The notes beneath the pieces are model-generated. The model was given only the letters and a program-made list of their open reading frames with translations. It was not told where the DNA came from and ran no database searches. Positions 7,395 through 16,324 of a DNA stretch of 64,000 nucleotides are shown here, one piece after another. Made by a program: the position numbers and the translations under genes. Each line of letters opens with the position of its first letter. Within the stretch, counting starts at the first letter, position 1. The stretch is from Methylobacterium phyllostachyos (GTDB lineage Bacteria; Pseudomonadota; Alphaproteobacteria; Rhizobiales; Beijerinckiaceae): NCBI RefSeq assembly GCF_900103445.1, contig NZ_FNHS01000007.1, forward strand, positions 248,001 through 312,000, written 5' to 3'.

Positions 7395-9263
7395 CTACCC
7401 CCCCGACTTCTTGGCCTTGTCGGCGGCGCCCGGCGCCTCGTGCGGCTGCGGCGCGCCCTTCGGGAGCTCCGGGTTCTCGGCGTTGTGCGGCGCGGCGACC
7501 GGGGCCGGCACCGTCTCGGCGGTGGCGGTCGGCTTCTCGATCTCGGGCAGCCCGTCCTTCAGCTTCGCGTTGATCTGCGCGAGGTCGTCCGGCTCGGGGT
7601 TCAGGTCCTTGGCGTGCTGCCACTGGAACTTGCCCTCCAGCCGCCGGCCGGAGCGCCAGTAGGCGTCGCCCAGGTGGTCGTTGATGGTCGGGTCGCCGGG
7701 CTTCAGCTCGACCGCCTTCTCCAACTCGCGCACCGCGTCGTCCCACCGGCCCAGGCGGTAATAGGCCCAGCCGAGGCTGTCGACGATCATGCCGTCCCGC
7801 GGGCTGGCATCGACCGCTTGCTGCAGCAGCTTGAACGCCTCGTCGATGTTGGTGTTCTGGTCGACCCAGGAATAGCCGAGGTAGTTCATCACCTGCGCCT
7901 TGGCGGCCGGCTGGTTGGCCGGCACCAGGGACAGCGCCTTCTTCAGATCGGCCTCGGCCTTCGGCCATTGCTTGGCGCGCTCGTAGGCGGTGCCGCGGAA
8001 GTAGTAGGTCGTCCAGTAGTTCGACTGCGGCCGGTTGCCGATCAGATCGATCGCCCGGGTGTAGGTGGCGGCCGCCTCCTCGTACTTCTTGTGCGCGCGC
8101 TGGACGTTACCGAGCGCCGTGATGACGTCGATGTCGTCGGGATGCGCCTTCATGGTGGCGTCGAGGTGCTCCAGCGCCTCATCGCTCTTGCCCATCTGCT
8201 CCAGGTTCAGGCCGACCTGAATGTCGGCGTTGAGCTTGAGCGGGGAATTGGCCGGGATCTGCGCGTAGGCCTCGTTGGCGCGCTCGGGCTGCTTCATCCG
8301 ATCGAGGGTGTCGGCCAGCGTCAGCCGGGCGAGCGCATGGTCGGGGGCGAGGTAGAGGGCGAGCCGCAGGTAGATGACGGCCGGCAGCTCGTCCCCCTGC
8401 GTCGAGCCGGCCGAGCCCAGCCCGTACAGCACCTCGGCGGCACCCTCCTGGGCGTTGGCGATCAGCCGCGTGAGGGGCTTGCCCTCCTTGAGCTTGTCGA
8501 GGGCGTCGCGCACCAGCGGGTGGCGGGGCGAGAGCTGATCGAAATCCGAATAGGCCTGGATCGCGAGGTCTGTGCGGCCGAGGCTGGCCTCGAGCCGCGC
8601 GTAGGCGTCGACGATGCGCAGGGTGTTGTGGTCGGCGTCGTAAGCCGCCTTGAGGCGCCGCTCGGCTTCGGCATTGTCCCCGGTCACCGAGGCGATCAGG
8701 CCCGCGTGGTAATCGCGGAAGGTGTTGTAGTAGCGCTCGCCGCGGAGCTTGTTGACGGTCTCCAGCGCCTTCTTGCCATCGCCGGCGCCGGCATAGGCCC
8801 AGGCGGTGAGCAGCGTGGCGGTGAGATCGGTCGCCGCGCCCCGGCCGCTGCGCGAAAAATTCTGGCGGGCGGCGGCCCATTGGCCGGCCTTGATCTGGCG
8901 CACCCCGAGGGAGAGGTTGGCGAGCCCGTTGGTCGGATCGCGGGCGATCAGCTTCTCGGCGGTGCGGAACGCGTCCGGCAGGGCGCCGTCGGCCAAGAGC
9001 GAGATGAAAGCGCGCTCGACGAGTTCGGCGTTGCGCGGGTCGGCCTTCACGGCCTCGCGGTAGTAGGTGGCGGCCGCCGCCGTGTCCCGGGCGGCGCCCG
9101 CGATGTAGGCGGAGAGGAAGTTGCCCTCCAGCGAATCCGCGGGCTCGTAATCGAGCACCGGGGTCGATTCCTTCGGCTGCGCGGCCAGCACGGCCTGCGG
9201 CAGGCCGGCGGCGAGCAGAAGGGCGAGCGCCGAAACGCTCCGGCGGGCGCGGGATGTCATCAT
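7395..9263 (-). CDS. Secreted tetratricopeptide-repeat protein
   Basis: This 622-residue protein begins with a signal peptide (MMTSRARRSVSALALLLAAG, cleavage near AVLAAQ), so it is probably periplasmic or attached to the outer membrane. The rest is a run of TPR-type helical pairs, clearest in ALGNVQRAHKKYEEAAATYT, WPKAEADLKKALSLVP and LGWAYYRLGRWDDAVRELEK. The C-terminal 40 residues are rich in Pro, Ala and Lys and probably disordered. I chose the start at 9263 because CCAGGAG precedes the double ATG; the open frame extends further without homology. TPR proteins of this kind act as scaffolds, often in envelope biogenesis. The exact partner is unknown. It lies downstream of the ETF-QO gene on the same strand. 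Confidence 0.85.
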   Translation of the reverse strand: MMTSRARRSVSALALLLAAGLPQAVLAAQPKESTPVLDYEPADSLEGNFLSAYIAGAARDTAAAATYYREAVKADPRNAELVERAFISLLADGALPDAFRTAEKLIARDPTNGLANLSLGVRQIKAGQWAAARQNFSRSGRGAATDLTATLLTAWAYAGAGDGKKALETVNKLRGERYYNTFRDYHAGLIASVTGDNAEAERRLKAAYDADHNTLRIVDAYARLEASLGRTDLAIQAYSDFDQLSPRHPLVRDALDKLKEGKPLTRLIANAQEGAAEVLYGLGSAGSTQGDELPAVIYLRLALYLAPDHALARLTLADTLDRMKQPERANEAYAQIPANSPLKLNADIQVGLNLEQMGKSDEALEHLDATMKAHPDDIDVITALGNVQRAHKKYEEAAATYTRAIDLIGNRPQSNYWTTYYFRGTAYERAKQWPKAEADLKKALSLVPANQPAAKAQVMNYLGYSWVDQNTNIDEAFKLLQQAVDASPRDGMIVDSLGWAYYRLGRWDDAVRELEKAVELKPGDPTINDHLGDAYWRSGRRLEGKFQWQHAKDLNPEPDDLAQINAKLKDGLPEIEKPTATAETVPAPVAAPHNAENPELPKGAPQPHEAPGAADKAKKSGG

Positions 9264-9421
9264 GAACCGATCGCGGCTCCTGGGCGCCGGGCCGCCAAGG
9301 GGCCGGGCGCGAAACGGGCGGGTTATCCCCGAAAAATCGCTGGGGACACTGAACCCATCCCGCCAGCCCCGCAAGGCGAAAGGATGGCGCGGGGGCGGCG
9401 GAGCACGTCGTCTGCCTTCCC

Positions 9422-9511
9422 GTCATCGCGAGCGGAGCGAAGCGACCCAGGGCAGCGCCACCGCGACAAGCGTAGCGCCGCTGGATTGCTTCGCTGCGCT
9501 CGCAAAGACGG
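9422..9511. repeat. Long intergenic palindrome, family A (copy A2)
   Basis: The left arm TCATCGCGAGCGGAGCGAAG runs on into CGACCCAGGG. The right arm has GGATTGCTTCGCTGCGCTCG then CAAAGACG. It lies between the end of the ETF-QO gene and the 5' side of the TPR gene, which read in the same direction. Confidence 0.85.
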
Positions 9512-9540
9512 GTGCCTCGGCTCCTCAGCCGAGGGCCCCC

Positions 9541-11214
9541 TCACATGTTCGGGTAGTTCGGCCCGCCCGGCCCCTCCGGCGTCACCCAGTCGATGTTCTG
9601 GTTGGGATCCTTGATATCGCACGTCTTGCAGTGGACGCAGTTCTGCGCGTTGATCTGGTAGCGCACCCCGTCGCTGGTGGAGGAATCCTCCACCCATTCG
9701 TAGACGCCGGCCGGGCAGTAGCGCCCCGAGGGCCCACCGTAGACGTCGTGCTCGGAGCGCTTCTGCAGCTCCATATCGCGGACCTTGAGGTGGGGCGGCT
9801 GGTCCTCTTCGTGGTTGGTGTTCGACAGGTAGACCGAGGAGAGCCGGTCGAAGGTCAGCTTGCCGTCGGGCTTCGGGTAGACGATCGGCGTCACCTCGGA
9901 GAGCGGCTTGAGGCAGGCGTGGTCCGGCTTGCCGTGCGAGAGCGTGCCGAACGGCGAGGCGCCGAGGATCGAGGTCGCCCACATGTCGATCCCGCCAAGG
10001 CCGACGCCCACCAGCGTGCCGTACTTGGACCAGAGCGGCTTGACGTTGCGCACCGCCTTGAGGTCCTGCCCGATGGGGCTCTCGCGCCAGCCGGCCTCGT
10101 AGGCAGTGAGCTCGTCGCCCGCGCGGCCCGCCTTCAGGGCGTCCGCGATGGCGTCGGCCGCCTGCATGCCGGACAGGATCGCGTTGTGCGAGCCCTTGAT
10201 CCGCGGCACGTTCACGAAGCCCGCCGAGCAGCCGACGAGGCAGCCGCCGGGGAAGACCAGCTTCGGCACCGATTGCCAGCCGCCCTCCATGATGGCGCGC
10301 GCGCCGTAGCCGATGCGCTTGGCACCCTCGAAGGTCTCGGCGATCATCGGGTGGGTCTTGAAGCGCTGGAATTCCTCGAACGGCGACAGGGTCGGGTTCT
10401 CGTAGTTCAGGTGCGTGACGAAGCCGACCGAGAGCAGGTGGTCGTCGAAATGGTAGAGCCAGGAGCCGCCGCCGGCCTTGTTGGGCAGCGGCCAGCCCAT
10501 CGTGTGCTGCACGAGGCCGGGCTCGAACTTGCCGGGGGCGAGCTGCCACAGCTCCTTCACGCCGAGCCCGTACTTGAAGTGATCGCTGTGCCGGTTGAGT
10601 TCGAACCGCTGGATCAGCCCCTTGGTCAGGTTGCCCCGGGCGCCCTCGCCGAACACCGTGTACTTGCCGCGCAACTCCATGCCGCGGGTGTAGTCGTCGC
10701 GCGGCTCGCCCGACTTGCCGATGCCGAGATCGCCCGTGGCGATGCCCGCAACGGCGCCGTTCTCGTCGAACAGCACCTCGGAGGCCGGGAAGCCCGGATA
10801 GATCTCGACCCCGAGCGCCTCGGCCTGGGCACCGAGATACTTGCAGGTGTTGGACAGCGAGCCGACGAAATTGCCGTGGTTCGACATGAGCTTGGGAAAG
10901 AACAGGTTCGGCAGGGTGATGCCGCTGTTCTTGGTGAGCATCATGAACTCGTCGCGCTGAACCTCGGTCTTCAGCGGACGCTCCGGGTCTGTGCGCCACT
11001 CGGGCAGCAGGCGATCCAGGCCGATCGGATCGATCACCGCCCCCGACAGGATGTGGGCGCCGACCTCCGAGCCCTTCTCGACGACGACGACGGAAATTTC
11101 CTCGCCGATCTCGGCGGCGCGCTGCTTCAGGCGGATCGCGGTGGCGAGGCCGGCCGGCCCGGCGCCCACCACGACCACGTCGAAATCCATGCTCTCGCGT
11201 TCGGGCAGCGCCAT
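9541..11214 (-). CDS. Electron transfer flavoprotein-ubiquinone oxidoreductase
   Basis: This 557-residue membrane-associated flavoprotein takes electrons from reduced ETF (fed by acyl-CoA and other dehydrogenases) and passes them to ubiquinone. The N-terminal FAD-binding motif is DVVVVGAGPAGLATAIRLK (about residues 12-30). The ubiquinone and FAD regions follow, with GGWQSVPKLVFPGG and GCSAGFVNVPRIKGSHNA. The C-terminal 4Fe-4S ligands are CPAGVYEW and NCVHCKTCDIKDPNQNIDW, all four cysteines present. The start at 11214 was chosen for AAGGAGAGG upstream; the open frame continues further 5' without homology. The length equals other bacterial ETF-QO proteins. No etfAB genes adjoin it. Confidence 0.95.
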   Translation of the reverse strand: MALPERESMDFDVVVVGAGPAGLATAIRLKQRAAEIGEEISVVVVEKGSEVGAHILSGAVIDPIGLDRLLPEWRTDPERPLKTEVQRDEFMMLTKNSGITLPNLFFPKLMSNHGNFVGSLSNTCKYLGAQAEALGVEIYPGFPASEVLFDENGAVAGIATGDLGIGKSGEPRDDYTRGMELRGKYTVFGEGARGNLTKGLIQRFELNRHSDHFKYGLGVKELWQLAPGKFEPGLVQHTMGWPLPNKAGGGSWLYHFDDHLLSVGFVTHLNYENPTLSPFEEFQRFKTHPMIAETFEGAKRIGYGARAIMEGGWQSVPKLVFPGGCLVGCSAGFVNVPRIKGSHNAILSGMQAADAIADALKAGRAGDELTAYEAGWRESPIGQDLKAVRNVKPLWSKYGTLVGVGLGGIDMWATSILGASPFGTLSHGKPDHACLKPLSEVTPIVYPKPDGKLTFDRLSSVYLSNTNHEEDQPPHLKVRDMELQKRSEHDVYGGPSGRYCPAGVYEWVEDSSTSDGVRYQINAQNCVHCKTCDIKDPNQNIDWVTPEGPGGPNYPNM

Positions 11215-11451
11215 CCTCGCCTCTCCTTTTCTTTGTTCCAGCCCCGATCTCTCGCCGGACCGGCAACGCTGATGCCGTCTCAAGCGATTCCAAGCTAGAA
11301 AGGCAAGTTGCCGACGCTCAAGCTCAAGGCAAAGTTCCCTTTGCCGCAAGGGAGGGGTTACGACAGGGCGCCGTGCCGCGCTGTTCCGTCACGCAAGGCC
11401 TTGGCCGACTAGGAGGTTTCGAGAGTTGTCCACAGGCCCCGGCGATCCCAC

Positions 11452-12342
11452 ATGACTGATCACATGCCGAGTCCCTCCGACGCGCAAGCCGACCTGATCG
11501 CCTATCTCGACTTCCACGTGGAGGCCGGTGCCGACGCGGCCCTCGACGAGCACCCGCACGACCGCTTCAGCGAGGCCGACACGCCGGCGCCCACCCTGCG
11601 GGCACCGCGCCGGTCGGCGCCCCGGGCCGCCGAATCGCCCGTCACTCCGGTCGCCAACACCCTCGTGCCGCCCCCCGGCTCGGCCCCGCCCGCCGCCGCG
11701 CCGCGGACCTTCGGCCGGGCCGCCAGCGCTCAGCCCGACGAGGCAGCCTCTGACGCCCGCGCCCGGGCCCGACAGGCCAAGACCCTCGACGAGCTGGAGC
11801 GGATTCTCGCGGATTTCGACGCCTGCCCGCTGCGCTTCACCGCCAAGAACCTCGTCTTCGCCGACGGCAATCCCGAGGCGCGGGTGATGTTTCTCGGCGA
11901 GGCGCCGGGCGCCGACGAGGACCGGATCGGCAAGCCGTTCATGGGCCGCTCGGGCCAGCTCCTCGACAAGATGATGAAGGCGATCGGGCTCGACCGGACG
12001 AGCGCCTATATCGGCAACATCGTACCCTGGCGGCCCCCGGGCAACCGCAACCCGACCCCCCAGGAGGTAGCGGTGTGCCGGCCCTTCGTGGAGCGGCAGA
12101 TCGAGTTGGTCGATCCCGACATCATCGTCTGCCTCGGCGCGCCCGCGACCCAGACGCTCACCGGCTCCAAGGACGGCATCCTGCGCACCCGTGGGCGGCT
12201 GTTCCCGTACAAATTGCCGAGTCGCGAGGTGAAGCTCCTCGCCACGCTCCACCCGGCCTTCCTGCTGCGCCAGCCGGTGCAGAAGCGTCTGGCGTGGCGG
12301 GACTTCCGGTCCCTGCGCGCCCTCCTCGACGGGAAAGCTTGA
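11452..12342 (+). CDS. Family-4-like uracil-DNA glycosylase
   Basis: This 296-residue DNA repair enzyme removes uracil from DNA. The first 100 residues are Pro/Ala-rich and probably flexible. The catalytic domain has MFLGEAPGADEDRIGKPFMG (motif A, residues 147-166), YIGNIVPWRPPGNRNPTP and the C-terminal LATLHPAFLLRQP (motif B). Classical family-4 enzymes carry four cysteines for a 4Fe-4S cluster. Here only C125 (DACPL) and the cysteine in AVCRPF remain, and the usual cysteine before RPPGNR is Trp. It therefore probably lacks the cluster, like the Fe-S-free enzyme described in Bradyrhizobium. The start may be 11452 or the ATG at 11464. It stands alone, divergent from the ETF-QO gene. Confidence 0.88.
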   Translation: MTDHMPSPSDAQADLIAYLDFHVEAGADAALDEHPHDRFSEADTPAPTLRAPRRSAPRAAESPVTPVANTLVPPPGSAPPAAAPRTFGRAASAQPDEAASDARARARQAKTLDELERILADFDACPLRFTAKNLVFADGNPEARVMFLGEAPGADEDRIGKPFMGRSGQLLDKMMKAIGLDRTSAYIGNIVPWRPPGNRNPTPQEVAVCRPFVERQIELVDPDIIVCLGAPATQTLTGSKDGILRTRGRLFPYKLPSREVKLLATLHPAFLLRQPVQKRLAWRDFRSLRALLDGKA

Positions 12343-12488
12343 CCGCGGAAGCGGAACCGGCTCTCCCCTCCCGCCATTAGAGCTTCGTTCCCGTCGGCGG
12401 TTCGCCGCCGTCCGGACAGGACGACGCACGACACCTTGCGTCCCGCCCACGGGCGGCCGGCGCAGCAGCATCGATGGCGGGACCCACC

Positions 12489-13400
12489 ATGCGCTGGGAC
12501 GAATTACGCAGCTCCGACAATGTCGAGGATCGCCGGGGCGAGGGCGGCGGTGGTGGCGGCATGGGCTTTCCCGGCGGCGGCGCCGGCGGACTCGGCATCG
12601 GCACCATCGTGGTGCTGCTGATCATCAGCTATTTCACGGGTATCAACCCGGCGATCCTGATCGGGGGCGCCCAGCAGATCGGCGGCGGCGGCCGCAGCCA
12701 GCAGGAGCAGACCGACCCGCAGACGCAGGCCAAGCGCCGCCAGGCCCCGACTGATGAGAGCGGCCGGTTCGCCGCGAAGATCCTCGGCAACACCGAGGAT
12801 GTGTGGAGCCAGATCCTGCCGCAGCAGACCGGCAAGCAGTACACCCCAACGACCCTGGTGCTCTACACCGGCGGCACCCGCTCGGGCTGCGGCTCAGCCC
12901 AAGCCGCGATGGGACCGTTCTACTGCCCGCTCGACAAGAAGGTCTATCTCGACACGAGCTTCTTCAAGGAGATGTCCTCGAAGTTCGGCGTGAAGGGTGA
13001 TTTCGCCTACGCCTACGTGATCGCCCACGAGGTCGGCCACCACGTGCAGGATGTGCTCGGCATCCTCGGCAAGGTCCAGGCCCGCCAGCAGCAGGCGTCC
13101 AGCAAGACCGAAGCGAACGCCCTCTCGGTGCGCATCGAACTGATGGCCGATTGTCTCGCGGGCGTCTGGGCCAAGAATTCCAACGACAAATACGCCGAAC
13201 TCGACCAGGGCGACATCGACGAGGCCCTGAACGCCGCCGCCCAGATCGGTGACGACGCGCTGCAGCGGCGCTCGCAGGGCTACGTGGTGCCGGATTCCTT
13301 CACCCACGGTTCCTCGGCCCAGCGCCAGCGCTGGTTCTCAGCCGGCTACAAGAGCGGCCAGACCAAGGCGTGCGATACGTTCCGGACGGCGGGGAACTGA
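12489..13400 (+). CDS. Neutral zinc metallopeptidase, YpfJ family
   Basis: This protein of about 303 residues begins MRWDELRSSDNVEDRRG, the family signature, followed by a glycine-rich linker and one membrane segment (about residues 35-52, IGTIVVLLIISYF). The large C-terminal domain carries the zincin motif HEVGHH in VIAHEVGHHVQDVLG, with MADCLAGVWA downstream as a further metal-binding region. It is probably anchored in the inner membrane with the peptidase domain outside. The start at 12489 fits the family; an ATG at 12474 in the same frame adds five residues. The physiological substrate of YpfJ proteins is not known. It is a single gene followed by a family A repeat. Confidence 0.9.
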   Translation: MRWDELRSSDNVEDRRGEGGGGGGMGFPGGGAGGLGIGTIVVLLIISYFTGINPAILIGGAQQIGGGGRSQQEQTDPQTQAKRRQAPTDESGRFAAKILGNTEDVWSQILPQQTGKQYTPTTLVLYTGGTRSGCGSAQAAMGPFYCPLDKKVYLDTSFFKEMSSKFGVKGDFAYAYVIAHEVGHHVQDVLGILGKVQARQQQASSKTEANALSVRIELMADCLAGVWAKNSNDKYAELDQGDIDEALNAAAQIGDDALQRRSQGYVVPDSFTHGSSAQRQRWFSAGYKSGQTKACDTFRTAGN

Positions 13401-13433
13401 GGACAGCTCACGGCTTTACGAGCCAACCAAGTC

Positions 13434-13501
13434 ATTGCGAGCATAGCGAAACGGCTCAGGGACAGCGCGACACCGGATTGCTCCGTTGCGCGCATTGACG
13501 G
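13434..13501. repeat. Degenerate family A palindrome (copy A3)
   Basis: CATTGCGAGCATAGCGAAAC at the left and GGATTGCTCCGTTGCGCGC with ATTGACGG at the right keep the outline of family A, but the arms have diverged and the centre is shorter. It ends 50 bp before the AbrB-type antitoxin gene. Confidence 0.6.
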
Positions 13502-13552
13502 GAATGGGTTTTTCAATTCCTGTTTCACCGCTTCGGACACGTGGAGGTCGTG

Positions 13553-13819
13553 ATGGCGTCCCTTGCGGTGACGGCGAAAGGACAGATCACGCTCAAGCGT
13601 GATCTGCTGCAGCATCTCGGCATCAAGCCGGGGGAACGAATCGACTTCGAGAAACTGCCGGGCGGTGAGCTGCGCGTACGGGCGGCCCGGACTGCCGGCT
13701 CTATCGACGATTTTCTTCATAGTCTTGACGGCAAAGTGAGGCTGGACAAGCCGGTGACGATCGAGGCGATGAACGACATCACCGCCGCGGGCTGGGCCGG
13801 CGTGCGGGACGACGAATGA
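13553..13819 (+). CDS. AbrB/MazE-type antitoxin
   Basis: This 88-residue protein has the swapped-hairpin AbrB DNA-binding motif: MASLAVTAKGQITLKRDLLQHLGIKPGERIDFEKL. The C-terminal tail (IEAMNDITAAGWAG) is the likely toxin-binding part. The start at 13553 has GGAGG upstream; a GTG at 13541 is in frame. It overlaps the PIN toxin gene by 4 bp (ATGA), so the two are co-translated. This is a VapBC-type module that combines an AbrB antitoxin with a PIN toxin. It probably represses its own promoter in the roughly 50 bp downstream of the repeat at 13434-13501. Confidence 0.88.
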   Translation: MASLAVTAKGQITLKRDLLQHLGIKPGERIDFEKLPGGELRVRAARTAGSIDDFLHSLDGKVRLDKPVTIEAMNDITAAGWAGVRDDE

Positions 13820-14214
13820 ACGTCTCCATTGATACCAACGTGTTGGCGCGTGCGCTTCTCGCCGACGATCCTGCACAAACGCGCGCGGCGCGAAACCTGC
13901 TCCGAGACGCAGCCTCAATCGCGGTTCCACTGCCGTGTCTGTGCGAGCTGGTCTGGATCCTCCGGCGGGGCGCCAAGCTTACGACGGAGGATGTGGCGGC
14001 TGCGATTCGCGCGTTGCTCAACGCGAGGAACGTCGCCATGAACCGGCCCGCTGTGGAAGCCGGCCTCAGGCTGTTCGAGGCCGGCGGCGACTTCGCCGAT
14101 GGCGTCATTGCCTATGAGGGCCGATGGCTGGGCGGTGAGACCTTCGTCTCCTTCGATCAGAAGGCTGTGGCGCTGCTGTCGCAACAGGGCGAAGCCGCCC
14201 GACTCCTGGCCTAA
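13816..14214 (+). CDS. PIN-domain toxin (VapC family)
   Basis: This 132-residue PIN-domain ribonuclease is partner of the AbrB-type antitoxin. The first acidic residue is D6 in VSIDTNVLARALLADD. The glutamate in CLCELVWILRRG and the aspartates in GGDFADGVIAYEG and FVSFDQKAVALL complete the site. The domain is full length. Toxicity would come from RNA cleavage, as in other VapC proteins. The sequence differs clearly from the PIN toxins at 4940 and 62609, so the three were not made by recent duplication. Confidence 0.9.
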   Translation: MNVSIDTNVLARALLADDPAQTRAARNLLRDAASIAVPLPCLCELVWILRRGAKLTTEDVAAAIRALLNARNVAMNRPAVEAGLRLFEAGGDFADGVIAYEGRWLGGETFVSFDQKAVALLSQQGEAARLLA

Positions 14215-14251
14215 TCGCACGTCCGGCCGGCCCCCCCCCGACCGGGGCGGG

Positions 14252-14533
14252 TCACGCTTGGCTCAGCCGCTTTGCGTTGGCCTGAACCTTCCGGCGGTAG
14301 CTGCGGATCACCTTGCCGTTCGAGGCGCCTGTGGCGAGCATCAGGGCGGCCTCGCCGGCGGCCAGCATCTTCTCGGTCACCATGAGCTGTGCCTCCGCCT
14401 GGGCGGCGGGTCCACCGAGGGCGAACATCGCGAGGCGCTGCGCGATCACGCCCTGCGCTTCCAGTCCCAGCATGGCCATGTCCAGGCCTGTCTTCCACCA
14501 ACCGAACAGCATCGCGTTCCTCATGTTGCCCAT
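14252..14533 (-). CDS. Small helical protein, phasin-like
   Basis: This protein of about 93 residues starts MGNMRNAMLFGWWKTGLDMA. The body is predicted to be all helix: GLEAQGVIAQRLAMFALGG, then AEAQLMVTEKMLAAGEAALM, ending in a basic tail (RSYRRKVQANAKRLSQA). This resembles the small phasin-like or 'hypothetical' helical proteins common in Hyphomicrobiales, which associate with polyhydroxyalkanoate granules or membranes. I cannot prove that function. The start at 14533 is uncertain because no strong ribosome-binding site is seen. The gene converges on the VapC toxin gene and is divergent from the ABC-F gene. Confidence 0.6.
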   Translation of the reverse strand: MGNMRNAMLFGWWKTGLDMAMLGLEAQGVIAQRLAMFALGGPAAQAEAQLMVTEKMLAAGEAALMLATGASNGKVIRSYRRKVQANAKRLSQA

Positions 14534-14696
14534 GGCAACTGTTGCGTAGGGCAACGGCCGAGCCTGGTTTCGGGTCCCGGCATGCGCCCAGGTCTGCGTG
14601 GGACGCAAGCGTTATCCCGCACTGCGGCGTCATGGCTTTGCGCCGCCGCGGCCAATGCCGTAAGCGCCCGGGAGCCCGCCGGATAGAGCCTGCCCC

Positions 14697-16319
14697 ATGA
14701 TACGCCTCGACAAGATCACCAAGCAGAACGGGCGGCAGCTCGTCTTCATCGAGGCCTCGGCCGCCTTGCAGAAGGGCGAGAAGGTCGGACTCGTCGGCCC
14801 GAACGGGGCCGGCAAGACCACCCTGTTCCGGATGATCATCGGCCAGGAGCAGCCCGACGAGGGGCAGGTCTCGGCCGACCGGGGCATCACGATCGGCTAC
14901 TTCAGCCAGGATGTCGGCGAGATGTCCGGCCGCAGCGTCGTCACCGAGGTGATGGACGGCGCCGGCCCTGTGAGCGCGGTGGCGGCCGAACTCGCCGAGC
15001 TCGGCGCGGCTTTGGCCGACCCGGACCGGGCCGACGAGATGGATGCGTTGATCGAGCGCTACGGCGAGGTCCAGGCCCGGTTCGAGGAGCTCGACGGCTA
15101 CGCCCTGGAGGGCCGGGCCCGGGAAGTGCTCGACGGCCTGAGCTTCAGCCAGGCGATGATGGACGGGGATGTCGGCGCCCTCTCGGGCGGCTGGAAGATG
15201 CGCGTCGCCCTCGCCCGCATCCTGCTGATGCGCCCGGACGTGATGCTCCTCGACGAGCCGTCCAACCACCTCGACCTGGAGAGCCTGATCTGGCTCGAAT
15301 CGTTCCTCAAGGCCTATGACGGCGCCCTGCTGATGACCTCGCACGACCGCGAGTTCATGAACCGCATCGTCACCAAGGTGATCGAGATCGACGGCGGCGC
15401 GCTCACCACCTATTCGGGTGATTACGCCTTCTACGAGGGCCAGCGGAAGCTCAACGAGGCGCAGCAGCAGGCGCAGTTCGAGCGCCAGCAGGCGATGCTG
15501 GCGAAGGAGATCGCCTTCATCGAGCGCTTCAAGGCCCGGGCCTCCCACGCCGCCCAGGTGCAGAGCCGGGTGAAGAAGCTCGACAAGATCGAGCGCGTGG
15601 AACCGCCCCGCCGGCGGCAATCGGTGGCGTTCGAGTTTCAGCCGGCGCCGCGCTCGGGCGACGACGTCGTGATGCTCAAAGGGGTGCACAAGCGCTACGG
15701 CAGCCGCACGATCTACGAGGGGCTCGATTTCTCGGTGCGGCGCCGGGAGCGCTGGTGCGTGATGGGTATCAACGGCGCCGGCAAGTCGACGCTGCTGAAG
15801 CTCGTGACCGGCACCACGGAGCCGGATGACGGCGCGGTCACGATCGGCGGCAGCGTCAAGCTCGGCTACTTCGCCCAGCACGCCATGGACCTGCTCGACG
15901 GCGACCGCACCGTGTTCGAGACCCTGGAAGAGGCCTTCCCGCAGGCCGGCCAGGGGTCGCTGCGGGCGCTCGCCGGCTGCTTCGGCTTCTCGGGCGACGA
16001 TGTCGAGAAGCGCTGCCGGGTGCTGTCCGGCGGCGAGAAGGCCCGGCTGGTCATGGCGCTGATGCTCTATGACCCGCCGAACTTCCTGGTGCTCGACGAG
16101 CCGACCAACCACCTCGACATGGGCACCAAGGAGATGCTGATCGCGGCGCTCTCCAATTACGAGGGCACGATGCTGTTCGTCTCGCACGACCGGCACTTCC
16201 TGGCCGCGCTCTCCAACCGGGTGCTGGAGGTGACGCCGGACGGCATCCACCAGTATGGTGGCGGCTACACCGAGTACGTGGCCCGCACCGGCCAGGAGGC
16301 GCCGGGCCTGCGGAGCTGA
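14697..16319 (+). CDS. ABC-F family ATPase (YbiT-like)
   Basis: This 540-residue soluble protein has two ABC nucleotide-binding domains and no membrane segments. The first has Walker A GPNGAGKTT, signature LSGGWKMR and Walker B VMLLDEPSNHLDLES. The second has GINGAGKST, LSGGEKARL and FLVLDEPTNHLDMGT. A charged linker (about residues 240-300, with MLAKEIAFIERFKARASHAAQVQ) is the P-site tRNA-interaction motif of the family. ABC-F proteins bind the ribosome E site and tune translation. Length and the SGGW variant resemble YbiT. It is housekeeping rather than an acquired antibiotic-protection factor, as far as the sequence tells. The gene is single and followed by a family A repeat. Confidence 0.9.
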   Translation: MIRLDKITKQNGRQLVFIEASAALQKGEKVGLVGPNGAGKTTLFRMIIGQEQPDEGQVSADRGITIGYFSQDVGEMSGRSVVTEVMDGAGPVSAVAAELAELGAALADPDRADEMDALIERYGEVQARFEELDGYALEGRAREVLDGLSFSQAMMDGDVGALSGGWKMRVALARILLMRPDVMLLDEPSNHLDLESLIWLESFLKAYDGALLMTSHDREFMNRIVTKVIEIDGGALTTYSGDYAFYEGQRKLNEAQQQAQFERQQAMLAKEIAFIERFKARASHAAQVQSRVKKLDKIERVEPPRRRQSVAFEFQPAPRSGDDVVMLKGVHKRYGSRTIYEGLDFSVRRRERWCVMGINGAGKSTLLKLVTGTTEPDDGAVTIGGSVKLGYFAQHAMDLLDGDRTVFETLEEAFPQAGQGSLRALAGCFGFSGDDVEKRCRVLSGGEKARLVMALMLYDPPNFLVLDEPTNHLDMGTKEMLIAALSNYEGTMLFVSHDRHFLAALSNRVLEVTPDGIHQYGGGYTEYVARTGQEAPGLRS

Positions 16320-16324
16320 GGGCC

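Noticed and set aside
9322..9331. TTATCCCC as a second possible DnaA box
   Set aside because: Too far from consensus and isolated.
7440..9614. Long frame antisense to the TPR gene
   Set aside because: Same shadow effect; its N- and C-termini run into repeats and no family pattern is seen.
11421..11432. TTGTCCACA resembling a DnaA box near 11.4 kb
   Set aside because: A single box, one mismatch, no A+T-rich unwinding region and no cluster, so there is no support for oriC in the window.
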